From: JBCAXA01 sp038749025
Lineage (GTDB): Bacteria; Pseudomonadota; Gammaproteobacteria; Steroidobacterales; Woeseiaceae
Reading direction: 5' to 3'
Assembly (NCBI GenBank): GCA_038749025.1
Contig: JBCDIL010000015.1
Span: 1-64,000 of the forward strand
Length of the DNA stretch: 64,000 nucleotides
This document shows positions 8,724-17,718 of this stretch, piece after piece; position 1 is the stretch's first letter, and each line of letters begins with the position of its first letter. The notes under the pieces are model-generated. The model saw only the letters and a list, made by a program, of their open reading frames with translations. It did not search any database and had not been told where the DNA came from. The translations under genes were made by a program, and so were the position numbers.

Positions 8724-10127
8724 TTACTCCTGAACGGGCAAATCGATGACGATCCTAAGGCCGCCCAACGGTGAATCACCGGCCTCTATATGGCCACCAT
8801 GCGCCTCGATTATCGTTCGACAAATCGCCAGACCTAAGCCTGCACCTCCGCTGGCGCGATTTCGCGATTCATCAACTCGATACAAGCGCTCGAATAGGTA
8901 GTCGTGATGGGCAGGCGGCACACCCGGTGCTGTATCGTCGAAGCAAATACGTAGGCGGCTTCCCCGCCGGACGGCATCCACGTGCAACTCGCCGGGAGTA
9001 TCTGTATAGCGGCGCACATTCTCGATGAGATTATCGACAACTTGGCGCATACGGTTCGGGTCGGCGCGACTCCGTAGGGCTTCGTCTACACGGATAGACA
9101 GCTGAATGCCCGCCGCGGACAACGACGGTTGCGCGCGGCCCAACGCCTCTTCCAGTAAGTTAGCCAGATCGATAACTTCGAAGCGGTAGACTATTTCACC
9201 GCGGTCGCTACTGGCCAGTTGATTCAGATCATCAACCAGTGCCACTAGACGCTTCGCCTCGTCCTGCAACGATGCGATCGCTTGCTCGTCAAGCTCGCGC
9301 ACACCGTCAGCGATCGCTTCGAGCTCCCCGCTGAGAACAGCGAGTGGCGTACGCAGCTCGTGTGCTATATCGCTCACCCAGCGGCGCCGATCGACACGGT
9401 TGCGTTCGAGGGTCTCAGCCAGCGCATTGAAATCGTCGCCAAGCCTCCCGAGCTCATCATCGCGTTTAGTCCTAACTCGGCGTGCGTAATCGCCACTACG
9501 AAGTGCGCGTGTCGCCCCCGCAAGGTCGCGAACAGGTCCGGTAAAGTGGCGCGCAAGTAGCGTTGCAACGATCGCAGCGATAACGAGCGCGACCAAGCCG
9601 CTGATGAGCATCGTTTGATTCTGACTCGAGGCAAATGCCGCATCGATTGGTGCCCGATTAGCAGTATGCTGCGGGCGCAACACTAAGGTGCCAACCGTCT
9701 GATCCCCACTGCTCACCGATTCGCGCAGCCCCGGTGTTGTGTTACCGCGAGGTCCAGCCACGGGATCTCCGTTACCGTCGAACAGCGTAATGCGGTCGCG
9801 AATCCGCAAAGGATCGTCACGCCCAGCAGGGCCGGGCCCACGCCGTGGCGGTGGTGGCCGGCGGTCGTCGGGTGGCCGGAAGGCTGCTCTGAGCAGCTGG
9901 TCCCAACGCCGCGGACTGTCGCGCAACACCGACCAATCGCCGGTTTGTGCGTAGACGGTTGCCGCAGCAGCAGCGAGCGCTCGCAGTTGCTCACGATCTT
10001 GCTCGGCAACGTAGTCGCTGAAACCGCGGTCAAAACTGATCCGGGTTGCGACGGTTTGCACGCTGATCGTTGCGACCAGCAAAACCAACATACCGATCAG
10101 TAGGCGGCGAGCGAAAGTCAGGCGCAC
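8724..10127 (-). CDS. baeS: BaeS-like sensor histidine kinase
   Basis: A 467-residue inner-membrane kinase: TM1 at about 8-28, a periplasmic loop of about 140 residues, TM2 at 172-193, HAMP (about 193-246), HisKA with the phosphorylated His256 in SDIAHELRTPL, and a HATPase_c domain to the end (N box NLIENVRRY, G box GGAGLGLAI). The sensor loop contains an unusual proline/arginine-rich run around residues 84-102. The start is a GTG with no clear ribosome site. It is divergent from the outer-membrane barrel gene at 10288 and upstream of baeR in one transcription unit. Confidence 0.88.
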   Translation of the reverse strand: MRLTFARRLLIGMLVLLVATISVQTVATRISFDRGFSDYVAEQDREQLRALAAAAATVYAQTGDWSVLRDSPRRWDQLLRAAFRPPDDRRPPPPRRGPGPAGRDDPLRIRDRITLFDGNGDPVAGPRGNTTPGLRESVSSGDQTVGTLVLRPQHTANRAPIDAAFASSQNQTMLISGLVALVIAAIVATLLARHFTGPVRDLAGATRALRSGDYARRVRTKRDDELGRLGDDFNALAETLERNRVDRRRWVSDIAHELRTPLAVLSGELEAIADGVRELDEQAIASLQDEAKRLVALVDDLNQLASSDRGEIVYRFEVIDLANLLEEALGRAQPSLSAAGIQLSIRVDEALRSRADPNRMRQVVDNLIENVRRYTDTPGELHVDAVRRGSRLRICFDDTAPGVPPAHHDYLFERLYRVDESRNRASGGAGLGLAICRTIIEAHGGHIEAGDSPLGGLRIVIDLPVQE

Positions 10128-10287
10128 AGGAAAAACACAAATCCAAGAAATGGTAAGCCTAACAGGCGAAAGCGTTGACAGACCGTGGACATTGCAAACT
10201 ACCGAACTTTTTCACATTCGCTGGGTCGGTAAAACGGCGAGGGTCAACACGCGCTAGGTCATTACAGCGTCAAAAAGGACTTAAACG

Positions 10288-10833
10288 ATGTTTAGAACCG
10301 TGACAACCGTGCTGATTCTTCTACTAAGTAACGCGGCCGCAGCCGAAGTCAGCTACAACTACTTCGAGCTTGGCTACCAAGAGTCTGAACTGGATTTGGG
10401 TTTCACGGAGGTCGATGGCGATGGCTTCTATGGCGGGCTCTCGTTCAGCATCGACGAGTCATTTTTCTTTGTGGGCGACTATGGCTCTGTCGACATAGAA
10501 GGCGTCGACGTGGAGCGCTTGCGCGCCGGTATCGGTTTCCACTCGGATCTCAATGAACCGGTTCAATTGGTTGCGAAGGTCACTTTCCAGCGATTGGATG
10601 TCGGTGTTAGCGACAACGGTTACGGGGTTTCGATCGGCGGACGCGGCGAAATAGCGCCGGGCTTCGAATGGGACTTATTTGTCGACTACGTCGATATCGG
10701 TGAGGCAGACACCGGTTTCTCGGGGGAGCTGCGGTACAAATTCACACCGCGGTTCGCGGTCGGGCTCCAATACGAGACGATCGACGAATTAGACAGTCTC
10801 GGTTTGCACTTTCGCTGGCTCTACGGGAACTAG
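10288..10833 (+). CDS. Small outer-membrane beta-barrel protein
   Basis: A 181-residue protein with a signal peptide (about residues 1-19, ending NAAAA) followed by alternating hydrophobic/polar strands typical of 8-stranded OmpA/opacity-type barrels: YNYFELGYQESEL, GFYGGLSFSI, FFFVGDYGSVDI, RLRAGIGFHS, and a C-terminal strand LGLHFRWLYGN. An AAGGAC ribosome site precedes the ATG. It is divergent from baeS, with a 160-bp shared upstream region, so it is a possible BaeR target. No specific function can be assigned. Confidence 0.72.
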   Translation: MFRTVTTVLILLLSNAAAAEVSYNYFELGYQESELDLGFTEVDGDGFYGGLSFSIDESFFFVGDYGSVDIEGVDVERLRAGIGFHSDLNEPVQLVAKVTFQRLDVGVSDNGYGVSIGGRGEIAPGFEWDLFVDYVDIGEADTGFSGELRYKFTPRFAVGLQYETIDELDSLGLHFRWLYGN

Positions 10834-11801
10834 GCCGCTTCGTCCACAGCACCGAGTGATACAAGCACACGTCGAGTTCCACGGAACGGCCGGCGCCCAT
10901 GCATAACGACGTGGTTATCGATAACGGCAATGTCGTCGGTTTCCCAAGCCAGGTCGAACGTGAGCGACTCGGCCAACTCGCAGACGGTTTCCATGTCGAC
11001 ATTGGGCAGCGGTGAGCCATCACCGAAACTCAATGCGCTTGCCGGGTTTTTCCAACCCCGGTGAGCAGCGATCAACTGATTGAAGAATACCGGTCGGCCG
11101 TCAGGCAGTCGCCGTACGGCAGGCAAGACCGGCGTCGTGGCCAATAAGCTGCCAGATTCGAGCCATTCCCAGTCGTAGCCCATAGTCTTGAGTTTCTCTT
11201 CGGCGGCAGCACGGCTATCGACACTCAAGGTGGAACGCCAGCTGCGGCCTTGAGCCGAACCGGCATCATCCTCGGCGGGCATCTCGTTGGAGTAGCGAAC
11301 ACCATGACGCTCACAGTCAGCAAGAAACCCTGGTGTTTCTTGCTGCAATGCTAAATAGAGCTTATCGGAGCGGCACAACGGCGTAGCGCCAAGTTCCTCG
11401 GCGGCTTTTTCACAATAGAAAAACAATCGACCTGGATAAATAGGTGTTTGTGCCATTTCGTGATGCAAGTAGATCGATGCGTCGGGCGGCGCTTCGTTAG
11501 CGGTAAACACACGTTCGGTCCGGTTGATCCGCACCGCGTTTGATAGCGACTCTTTGTACGTGAAATTCTTGACGGCGAACGCACGGACAATCCGGTCGAA
11601 GGCCTGATCGCTACCCACCGGAATTCCACGAAACAGAACCGCCCCATGGGTGGCTGCCTGGTCCAGCACATCGCGACGATGCTGGTCTAACCACGCGACA
11701 AAGTCATCGACATCGGTATCGGCGGCGTTGTAGACCAAGGGAAACACGTCAGGGTCGGTTTGCTGGCCGGGGACGGTGGTCGTTGTAAGGGTGGCTGCCA
11801 T
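10830..11801 (-). CDS. TauD/TfdA-family Fe(II)/2-oxoglutarate-dependent dioxygenase
   Basis: A protein of about 323 residues of the clavaminate synthase-like/TauD superfamily. These enzymes couple 2-oxoglutarate decarboxylation to hydroxylation of a substrate. The iron ligands are the H-x-E of LHHEMAQTP and the distal His of VVMHGRRPFRGTRRVL, whose following arginines should bind 2-oxoglutarate. Two ATGs are possible (11807 and 11801); the second has AAGGA at proper spacing. It follows the aldo-keto reductase gene by 9 bp and is the last gene of the Gfo/AKR/TauD operon, so its substrate is probably a metabolite of that sugar pathway. Its last 4 bases overlap the convergent barrel gene. Confidence 0.85.
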   Translation of the reverse strand: MAATLTTTTVPGQQTDPDVFPLVYNAADTDVDDFVAWLDQHRRDVLDQAATHGAVLFRGIPVGSDQAFDRIVRAFAVKNFTYKESLSNAVRINRTERVFTANEAPPDASIYLHHEMAQTPIYPGRLFFYCEKAAEELGATPLCRSDKLYLALQQETPGFLADCERHGVRYSNEMPAEDDAGSAQGRSWRSTLSVDSRAAAEEKLKTMGYDWEWLESGSLLATTPVLPAVRRLPDGRPVFFNQLIAAHRGWKNPASALSFGDGSPLPNVDMETVCELAESLTFDLAWETDDIAVIDNHVVMHGRRPFRGTRRVLVSLGAVDEAA

Positions 11802-11810
11802 TGGCATTCC

Positions 11811-12791
11811 TTAGTCGTAGATCGGATGAAAGCGATTAAAGGCCGCTTCCGCGAAGACTTTTGGGTCATTGAAGCGTCGGTTGATATTCAGTGCAGCAAT
11901 GGCATGCATATCGTCGGCGGTCAATTCAAAATCGAATACAGCGATGTTTTCGGCGAGACGTTCGGTACGCGAGGTTTTCGGAATAACTGCGGTCCCGCGT
12001 TGCACAGCCCACCGAAGCACAACCTGGGCAGGCGTTCGCTTGTGCCTTGCCGCTATGCGCGTAACCACATCGGTGTCGAGTACGCTGTCGGTGGTCTCAG
12101 CCATACCGAGCGAGACGTAAGAACCTGCACCGAGTGGTGAGAACGCGGTAACGGCGACACCGTAGTCTTTGGCGAGTCGGAGTAACGGTTCCTGAGTGAG
12201 GTAAGGGTGTGATTCGACTTGCAACATCGCCGGTGCGATGTTGGCGTAGCTCATCAGGTCATGGAGCAGAGCCGTTGCGTAATTACAGACACCGATCTCC
12301 CTGACTAGCCCCTTCTCGACCAGCGCTTCCATGGCGTGCCAAGTCTCGTGGAGTGGCACTCGGTCGATTTCCATACGGGGATTGGGGGCGTCGGGGTTCA
12401 AAAACCACTCCGGCGGGTACCGGGTATCGAACGGAACGTACGGCTGTGCAATTGGGAAATGGATGAGGTAAAGATCAAGATAGTCGAGCTTTAAATCGCT
12501 CAGCGTGCGCCGCAGTGCCGGCTCGACATGTTCAGCGCGGTGATAAGTGTTCCACAGTTTCGAGGTTACCCAAAGCTCGTCGCGCGTCACCAAGCCTTGC
12601 GCGATCGCGGCCTGAATGCCGTCGCCGGTTTCGACTTCGTTCCCATAATCGCAGGCGCAATCCAGATGCCGGTAGCCGGCGCCAATCGCGGCTTGCACGA
12701 GGGTAGCGGTATTCGCCCGTTCTACTTTCCACAGGCCGAAGCCGACGGCCGGCATCGCTGAGTTTCCTACAGAGATGGTTGTTTTGGTCAT
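11811..12791 (-). CDS. Aldo-keto reductase, D-xylose-reductase-like
   Basis: A 326-residue NAD(P)H-dependent reductase with the AKR catalytic tetrad: Asp and Tyr in CDYGNE, Lys in TSKLWNTYH and His in LIHFPI. The cofactor motif PKTSRTERL is near residue 280. Several stretches recall fungal xylose reductases (AKR2): LDLYLIHFPIAQPYVPFDTRYPP, VESHPYL and the C-terminal INRRFNDP. Bacterial members of this clade are unusual. Its ATG overlaps the stop of the upstream dehydrogenase gene (ATGA), so the two are coupled. Reduction of an aldose or ketose to a polyol, or the reverse, is the likely reaction; the exact sugar is not known. Confidence 0.9.
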   Translation of the reverse strand: MTKTTISVGNSAMPAVGFGLWKVERANTATLVQAAIGAGYRHLDCACDYGNEVETGDGIQAAIAQGLVTRDELWVTSKLWNTYHRAEHVEPALRRTLSDLKLDYLDLYLIHFPIAQPYVPFDTRYPPEWFLNPDAPNPRMEIDRVPLHETWHAMEALVEKGLVREIGVCNYATALLHDLMSYANIAPAMLQVESHPYLTQEPLLRLAKDYGVAVTAFSPLGAGSYVSLGMAETTDSVLDTDVVTRIAARHKRTPAQVVLRWAVQRGTAVIPKTSRTERLAENIAVFDFELTADDMHAIAALNINRRFNDPKVFAEAAFNRFHPIYD

Positions 12792-14020
12792 AGTTGCTCC
12801 GTGACGGCCGGTGGAAGTGCGAACGTGGCAAGAAAAGTGCCGATATCAACGGGCTGTCCCGTCTGAGCCGATTGCTGCGCAGCGGCTGCGACAACGATGG
12901 ACCAGAAGCCTTCGATCGGGGTTGCTGCGTCGGTGGCCTTCCCTTCGAGGCGGTCGACAAACGCGGTATGTTCGTAAAACGTGGCGCCATGATGACCACT
13001 ACGCTCAATAAGGTCTGGATACGACAGCGTAGTATCGCGCGTAGAACCTGCTTCACCGCGTTCGATACGTAGATGTGTTTGGGCGGTCTCAGCCCGATGG
13101 AAGTCAAAATGCTCGACGGTAACGAGCCGGCCGTCGCTGCCGCTGATGATCATCTCCTCATGAAATTGCGGAGCGAACATGCTGAGGGTGAATGCGCTGC
13201 GCACGCCGTTGCCGTAATCAACAACAACGTGCGCGTGATCATCAATATCCGATGATTCGCCACCGTAATCGAAGTCAACAAAATTCTGCGCTTGCCCTGC
13301 GGTAGCGTATACGCGCACCGGCAGTGCACCGGAGAATAGGTTCATCAGGTCAAAGTAGTGGCAGCATTTTTCGACCAACGTGCCACCGCTGTAGCGGGAG
13401 AACTTATTCCACTGACCGACCTTGTCCAAAAAGGGTGGCCGATACTCGCATAGCGTGAGTAGTCGAACGTCACCAATACTCTGACGTTCCAGGACTTCAT
13501 GACGCGCTTCGACGTAGGCTGCCTTGTAGCGATACTGCAAGCCGATTTGGATAAAGCTCGGATGCTGGCTCGCCAATTCAACGATCCTGGCAGCATCATT
13601 GATGGTCGTCGCCATTGGCTTTTCGACAAATATGGGTTTGCCAGATTTAACCGCTGTCTCTAGCACATCGAGATGCGTGAAGTTCGGCGTACAGATCATT
13701 AACGCATCGGCGTCCGGATCTTGGCAGGCCGCCTCAAGGCTAGCGTGCTCGACGATGGCAGCGCGCCGCTCTGCGGGTAATCGGGCAAGAGCGATATCGA
13801 GGCTTCGCTCAGCGGTATCGTAGACGCCGTTAACACGGGCGCGACCGAGCAACTCTGCAACCTGGATGTGCTCTTGGCCGATGGTTCCGGTGCCGATGAC
13901 GTTAACCCGATGAGCTGCCGACGGTGCGGCATACAAGAAGCGATCTTGTTCGGCGATATGTTGTTGTCCAGCCGACGCCTCGAAAAAACGTAATCGCGGG
14001 TTGTAGCTACTGGCGGTCAT
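12788..14020 (-). CDS. Gfo/Idh/MocA-family NAD(P)-dependent oxidoreductase
   Basis: A 410-residue dehydrogenase: Rossmann domain beginning VNVIGTGTIGQEHIQVAEL near residue 45, the family motif EKPMATT, and a C-terminal substrate domain with EKCCHYFDLMN. An N-terminal stretch of about 40 residues precedes the Rossmann fold. The frame is open to 14107, but the ATG at 14020 has a GGAG site and gives a sensible N terminus. It is the first gene of the operon that continues to the AKR and dioxygenase. Its promoter region holds an 18-bp LacI-type operator. Members oxidise sugars, inositols or uronates; this substrate is unassigned. Confidence 0.88.
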   Translation of the reverse strand: MTASSYNPRLRFFEASAGQQHIAEQDRFLYAAPSAAHRVNVIGTGTIGQEHIQVAELLGRARVNGVYDTAERSLDIALARLPAERRAAIVEHASLEAACQDPDADALMICTPNFTHLDVLETAVKSGKPIFVEKPMATTINDAARIVELASQHPSFIQIGLQYRYKAAYVEARHEVLERQSIGDVRLLTLCEYRPPFLDKVGQWNKFSRYSGGTLVEKCCHYFDLMNLFSGALPVRVYATAGQAQNFVDFDYGGESSDIDDHAHVVVDYGNGVRSAFTLSMFAPQFHEEMIISGSDGRLVTVEHFDFHRAETAQTHLRIERGEAGSTRDTTLSYPDLIERSGHHGATFYEHTAFVDRLEGKATDAATPIEGFWSIVVAAAAQQSAQTGQPVDIGTFLATFALPPAVTEQL

Positions 14021-14100
14021 GCAAGTTCGTCTCCGTCGCGTGGTGGCTGCATTGTGCCGACACGCGCGCCTCGGTCCGAGGGTAAACGGCCAGATACTAA

Positions 14101-14118
14101 AATACAAACGTTTGTATT
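14101..14118. promoter_or_regulatory. LacI-type operator between the dehydrogenase and lacI-family genes
   Basis: AATACAAACGTTTGTATT is a perfect 18-bp palindrome with the central CG typical of LacI/GalR operators. It lies 80 bp upstream of the Gfo/Idh/MocA start and 60 bp upstream of the regulator start, so it can control both divergent units. A near-identical copy stands before the TonB receptor gene. Confidence 0.88.
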
Positions 14119-14178
14119 ACGCTTTCCTTCGTAACTTCGCCGGTGGTCACGGCGGCGACGCCGGCCTACCATGGGACG

Positions 14179-15186
14179 ATGGGAACGGGTCGCCAAAAGC
14201 AACAGCGGATCACAATCAAGGACATTGCGGCTGCCGCCGACGTTGACCCCTCGACGGTAACGCGTGCGTTGCAAGGCAGTGAGCGCGTTAAGGCAGAGAC
14301 GCGGCAACGGATCTCGGCGCTCGCGAGCCAAATGGGGTACGTACCCAACATGGCGGCTCGTACACTCGTTACCCAACGTAGCCAACTGTTGGGTTTGGTT
14401 GTTCCCGACATGACCAATCCATTTTTCGCCGCGCTGGCGCGCGGTGTAGAAGAAGAGGCCGCCAGCCAACAACTGCAAGTACTGATCCGCAATACCGACG
14501 GGAACGAAGTCGCCGAGCGAGAGGCCATCCAGTTTTTCCTGGAGCTGAAAGTCGATGGCCTGCTCATACCGATGGCGCGCTGTCCCGACGCGTATTACGC
14601 GACCCTCAGTGACGACATTCCACTGGTCCACGTGAACCGAATCGATGCACGGCATCACGTTAGTTGCGATATGGCTCACGGAACACGTGCTGTCGTTAAA
14701 CACTTGATCGACCTAGGCCATCGTCGGATTGGTTTTGTGACGGGGCCATCGAGCCCTGCGCAGCAGCCAAAACGCAATGGCTACGAAGCCGCCTTGCAAG
14801 AGGCGGGTATTGGTGTCGATAAAGACCTGTTGTTGCATTTCGATGGCTCGTTGGCTTGTGTGGAAGAACTCGCAGATGCCGTCATTCGAATTGCACCGAC
14901 CGCCGTCTTTGCCTGGAACGATGTCTGTGCGATGGGGCTAATTCGCGCCTTGCGCGACCGCGGCATCGGTATCCCTACCGACTTGTCCATCGCAGGTCAC
15001 GACGATATCGCCCTAGCCGCTTGCTACGACCCACCGTTAACGACCGTGCATTGGCCGATGTATGAGCTTGGCCAGCAAGCGGTTCGCTATCTGTTTCAAC
15101 TGCATGCCGCAGGGAGCGGATTCGTACCCGCAATCCCGGCCCCGACCTTAGTCGTGCGCGGCTCGACGGCTGCCGTTACGCGCTGA
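14179..15186 (+). CDS. LacI-family transcriptional regulator of the adjacent sugar locus
   Basis: A 335-residue repressor: LacI helix-turn-helix at residues about 9-55 (ITIKDIAAAADVDPSTVTRALQG, hinge region NMAARTLVTQRS) and a periplasmic-binding-protein-like effector domain. The ATG at 14179 begins 8 residues before the HTH, as usual; a GTG at 14143 is possible but adds an unlikely extension. It is divergent from the Gfo/AKR/TauD operon and convergent with the TonB receptor. Operators with matching sequence occur before both, so it is the obvious local regulator and probably autoregulated. The inducer is unknown. Confidence 0.92.
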   Translation: MGTGRQKQQRITIKDIAAAADVDPSTVTRALQGSERVKAETRQRISALASQMGYVPNMAARTLVTQRSQLLGLVVPDMTNPFFAALARGVEEEAASQQLQVLIRNTDGNEVAEREAIQFFLELKVDGLLIPMARCPDAYYATLSDDIPLVHVNRIDARHHVSCDMAHGTRAVVKHLIDLGHRRIGFVTGPSSPAQQPKRNGYEAALQEAGIGVDKDLLLHFDGSLACVEELADAVIRIAPTAVFAWNDVCAMGLIRALRDRGIGIPTDLSIAGHDDIALAACYDPPLTTVHWPMYELGQQAVRYLFQLHAAGSGFVPAIPAPTLVVRGSTAAVTR

Positions 15187-15189
15187 GTT

Positions 15190-15222
15190 GCGCCGGTCAC
15201 CTGCTCGGCAAGTGACCGGCGC
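15190..15222. terminator. Inverted repeat between convergent lacI-family and TonB receptor genes
   Basis: GCGCCGGTCAC (15190-15200) and GTGACCGGCGC (15212-15222) form a perfect 11-bp stem with an 11-base loop in the 48-bp gap between two convergent genes. There is no T-tract, so it is a candidate bidirectional terminator or RNA-3'-end stabiliser rather than a canonical intrinsic terminator. Confidence 0.6.
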
Positions 15223-15234
15223 CAAAGGTCGAAC

Positions 15235-17571
15235 TTAGTCGCCGAAGTTTAAGGTGGCGTTAATACCAAAGTAGCGGTCCGCATCGCGCGGTACTTGGTA
15301 GCGGAAGCCGTCTCCTGAATACGTCGTGACATACTGCTCATCAGTTAGGTTGCGCCCGATCAGCGTCACGCTGAATTTGTCATCCGGCGCGTGGTAACCA
15401 ACGCTGGCATTCAAGATCGCGTAATCCGGCAATACCACTTCGGGGTTTGTGCTCTCGGTTTGGCCGATGTTTCCGGACAACGCCTCGTCCGTGAACACGT
15501 AAGTACCAAACAACTCGATCGTTCCGCCGTTCGCGAGCGGAAAATCGTATTGACCAGCGAGAGCGTATTTCGTGTCGGGTGCAAACGGCAAGTCAAAACT
15601 ATCTCCGGTATCGGTCTCCGCTGTCGACAGCGCGATACCGCCGCTCAGCAAAAACTGCTCCGAGACCTGCCAGATAAAGTCGGCTTCGAAGCCGGTGGTT
15701 ACAACATCACCGCCATTGGTGAATCCGGTGACTGTCGTACCATCCGACGTATCGAAATCGTTCGCCTGGAAGTTTTCGAAGTCGGTTTGGTAAGCCGCAA
15801 AGCTCACAAGACCCCAGTCGCCGGTGAGTTTGTAACCGAGCTCAAGGGCATCGGAGCGCTCAGCGTCGATCGGATTGATGTCGTCGGGATCCATGTTGTA
15901 GAAAACGTTAAACGCTGGGCCTTTATACCCTTGCGCATACGTTCCGTAGAGCATGCCGCCGTAGTCGAGATCCCACTGGAAACCGATCTTTCCAGAAAGA
16001 TCTGTCTCGTCAGTTTCGCCACTAAAGTTGGTATCGAACTGGTTGTTGCCATCGGAGAAACGCGGCCGCACGCCGACACCACGACGACCGAATATGTCGT
16101 TGTTACGCCGGTTGTGATTAAAGGCAACATCATCGCGTGTGTAGCGCAAACCAGCGATCAGTCGAACATCGTCGTTTATGTTCCACGTACCTTGACCAAA
16201 CACCGCAACGTTTTCGAAGTCTGCATCGAAAAACGCTGTTGCATCGACGATATCGTTAGCATTACAGGTAACACCGTTGGCCGCGATGAAGGCAGCGACA
16301 TCGGCCGGGTCGTTGGGCAGGCCGAGCGTGTTGCCTAGATGGTTGGCAATCGCCGCGTCGAGCTGGCCGTTGTTGTTCTGGCAACTGGCGAAACGCGTGA
16401 AGTTACGCGACGCCTCGATGTTCATGTAGAAGAACCCGACCTGGTATTCGAACGCTTCGCCGATAGGCGATGCTAGACGAATTTCCTGCGAAAACTGCCG
16501 CCATTCCTGCGGACCGATATCGTGCAGTTGGAACGGTACGCCGAACACGGGCTGGTTGCTGTCGCCCGCGATCGATGTGAAATCACCTTCTCGGAATTCG
16601 GTGTTGTCCCAGGTGCGTTGGGCCGTGATAGACGTCAGCGTGTGTTCACCGACGGCCGTCTCGATTTGAATCGACATAGCCGTCGTGGAATCGAGCGTAC
16701 GAGTTTCGAAGTCATGGTCGATGAGCCGGTTATCGAGATCCAGACCGGTTCCGATCGGCGCTGCTTCGGAAGCCGGGTTGCGACCGCTTGGACGTAACTC
16801 CATATCGGCACAACAATCGTTATCTGCTTCGTAGTCTTCGAAAATGAACAGGATGCTCGTGTCTTCGTTTACGTCGTAATCCAACATCGCGCGAATGGCC
16901 GTTTTATCGTAGCCATTCACTTGTTCGTTGTTGAAAACATTCGTAACGAACCCATCGAACTCGGCGTTTAACACCGTTAGGCTGGCGCGCAGGTCGTCGG
17001 TTATTGGACCCGAAACACGGCCTTTCATGACGTACTCGTCATCTTCGTAAAACGAAGTCGACAAATAGCCTTCGAGCGAATCGCTGGGTCGGCGAGTCGT
17101 GATATTCACAACACCCGCTGAGGCGTTCTTACCGAACAGCGTACCCTGCGGTCCGCGAAGAACCTCGACACGCTCAAGATCGTAGAGATCACCGAATGCC
17201 TGACCAGAGCGTCCGAGGACTACGCCATCAACGACGGTAGAGACCGACGGTTCGGCGGCAACGGAGAACGATATCGTTCCGATGCCGCGCACGGTCAATG
17301 CGCTGTTTCGCGTCGTGTTGCCGGTTCGGAAACTCACCGAAGGGACCAGCGCTTGCAGGTCTTCGATATTGTCAGCGAATGATGACTCGATCAGGTCGCG
17401 ACCGAGTACGGTGATGGCAACTGGAACGTCGCCGATGTTCTCTTCGCGCTTTTGCGCGGTTACTACGATTTCTTCGATGGCTGATTGAGCCAATGCGGGG
17501 GTGCTAAAAGCCCCCAGAGACAAGCATCCGGCCGTGGCCAGCGCTAGCGTCGTCCCCCTCAGTTGACGCAT
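15235..17571 (-). CDS. TonB-dependent receptor, probable carbohydrate uptake
   Basis: A 778-residue outer-membrane receptor: signal peptide ending TPALAQ at about residue 29, TonB box and plug start (IEEIVVTAQKREENIGDVPVAITV), plug domain to about 180 (LRGPQGTLFGKNASAGVVNITTRRPS), then a 22-strand barrel ending in INATLNFGD. The frame is open to 17703, but the ATG at 17571 follows GAGGAG and starts the signal peptide. A LacI-type operator lies about 100 bp upstream. Upstream on the same strand is an SSS symporter, so receptor and symporter could carry the same sugar across both membranes. The ligand is not known. Confidence 0.93.
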   Translation of the reverse strand: MRQLRGTTLALATAGCLSLGAFSTPALAQSAIEEIVVTAQKREENIGDVPVAITVLGRDLIESSFADNIEDLQALVPSVSFRTGNTTRNSALTVRGIGTISFSVAAEPSVSTVVDGVVLGRSGQAFGDLYDLERVEVLRGPQGTLFGKNASAGVVNITTRRPSDSLEGYLSTSFYEDDEYVMKGRVSGPITDDLRASLTVLNAEFDGFVTNVFNNEQVNGYDKTAIRAMLDYDVNEDTSILFIFEDYEADNDCCADMELRPSGRNPASEAAPIGTGLDLDNRLIDHDFETRTLDSTTAMSIQIETAVGEHTLTSITAQRTWDNTEFREGDFTSIAGDSNQPVFGVPFQLHDIGPQEWRQFSQEIRLASPIGEAFEYQVGFFYMNIEASRNFTRFASCQNNNGQLDAAIANHLGNTLGLPNDPADVAAFIAANGVTCNANDIVDATAFFDADFENVAVFGQGTWNINDDVRLIAGLRYTRDDVAFNHNRRNNDIFGRRGVGVRPRFSDGNNQFDTNFSGETDETDLSGKIGFQWDLDYGGMLYGTYAQGYKGPAFNVFYNMDPDDINPIDAERSDALELGYKLTGDWGLVSFAAYQTDFENFQANDFDTSDGTTVTGFTNGGDVVTTGFEADFIWQVSEQFLLSGGIALSTAETDTGDSFDLPFAPDTKYALAGQYDFPLANGGTIELFGTYVFTDEALSGNIGQTESTNPEVVLPDYAILNASVGYHAPDDKFSVTLIGRNLTDEQYVTTYSGDGFRYQVPRDADRYFGINATLNFGD

Positions 17572-17671
17572 GAGTCGCTCCTCTTTTGTCATCCACAATG
17601 TTGGCAGCGCCCAAAGCCTGACAAGCGACTGCCCAGGTTTCCCACAGCCGTTGTACTCCCGTGAAACCGAG

Positions 17672-17689
17672 AATGCAAACGTTTGTATT
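17672..17689. promoter_or_regulatory. LacI-type operator upstream of the TonB receptor
   Basis: AATGCAAACGTTTGTATT differs by one base from the operator at 14101-14118. It lies in the 147-bp gap between the SSS symporter stop and the receptor start, so the receptor probably has its own regulated promoter. Confidence 0.85.
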
Positions 17690-17718
17690 TTTGTTGGTGT
17701 CAAATAATCGCGTTGGTG

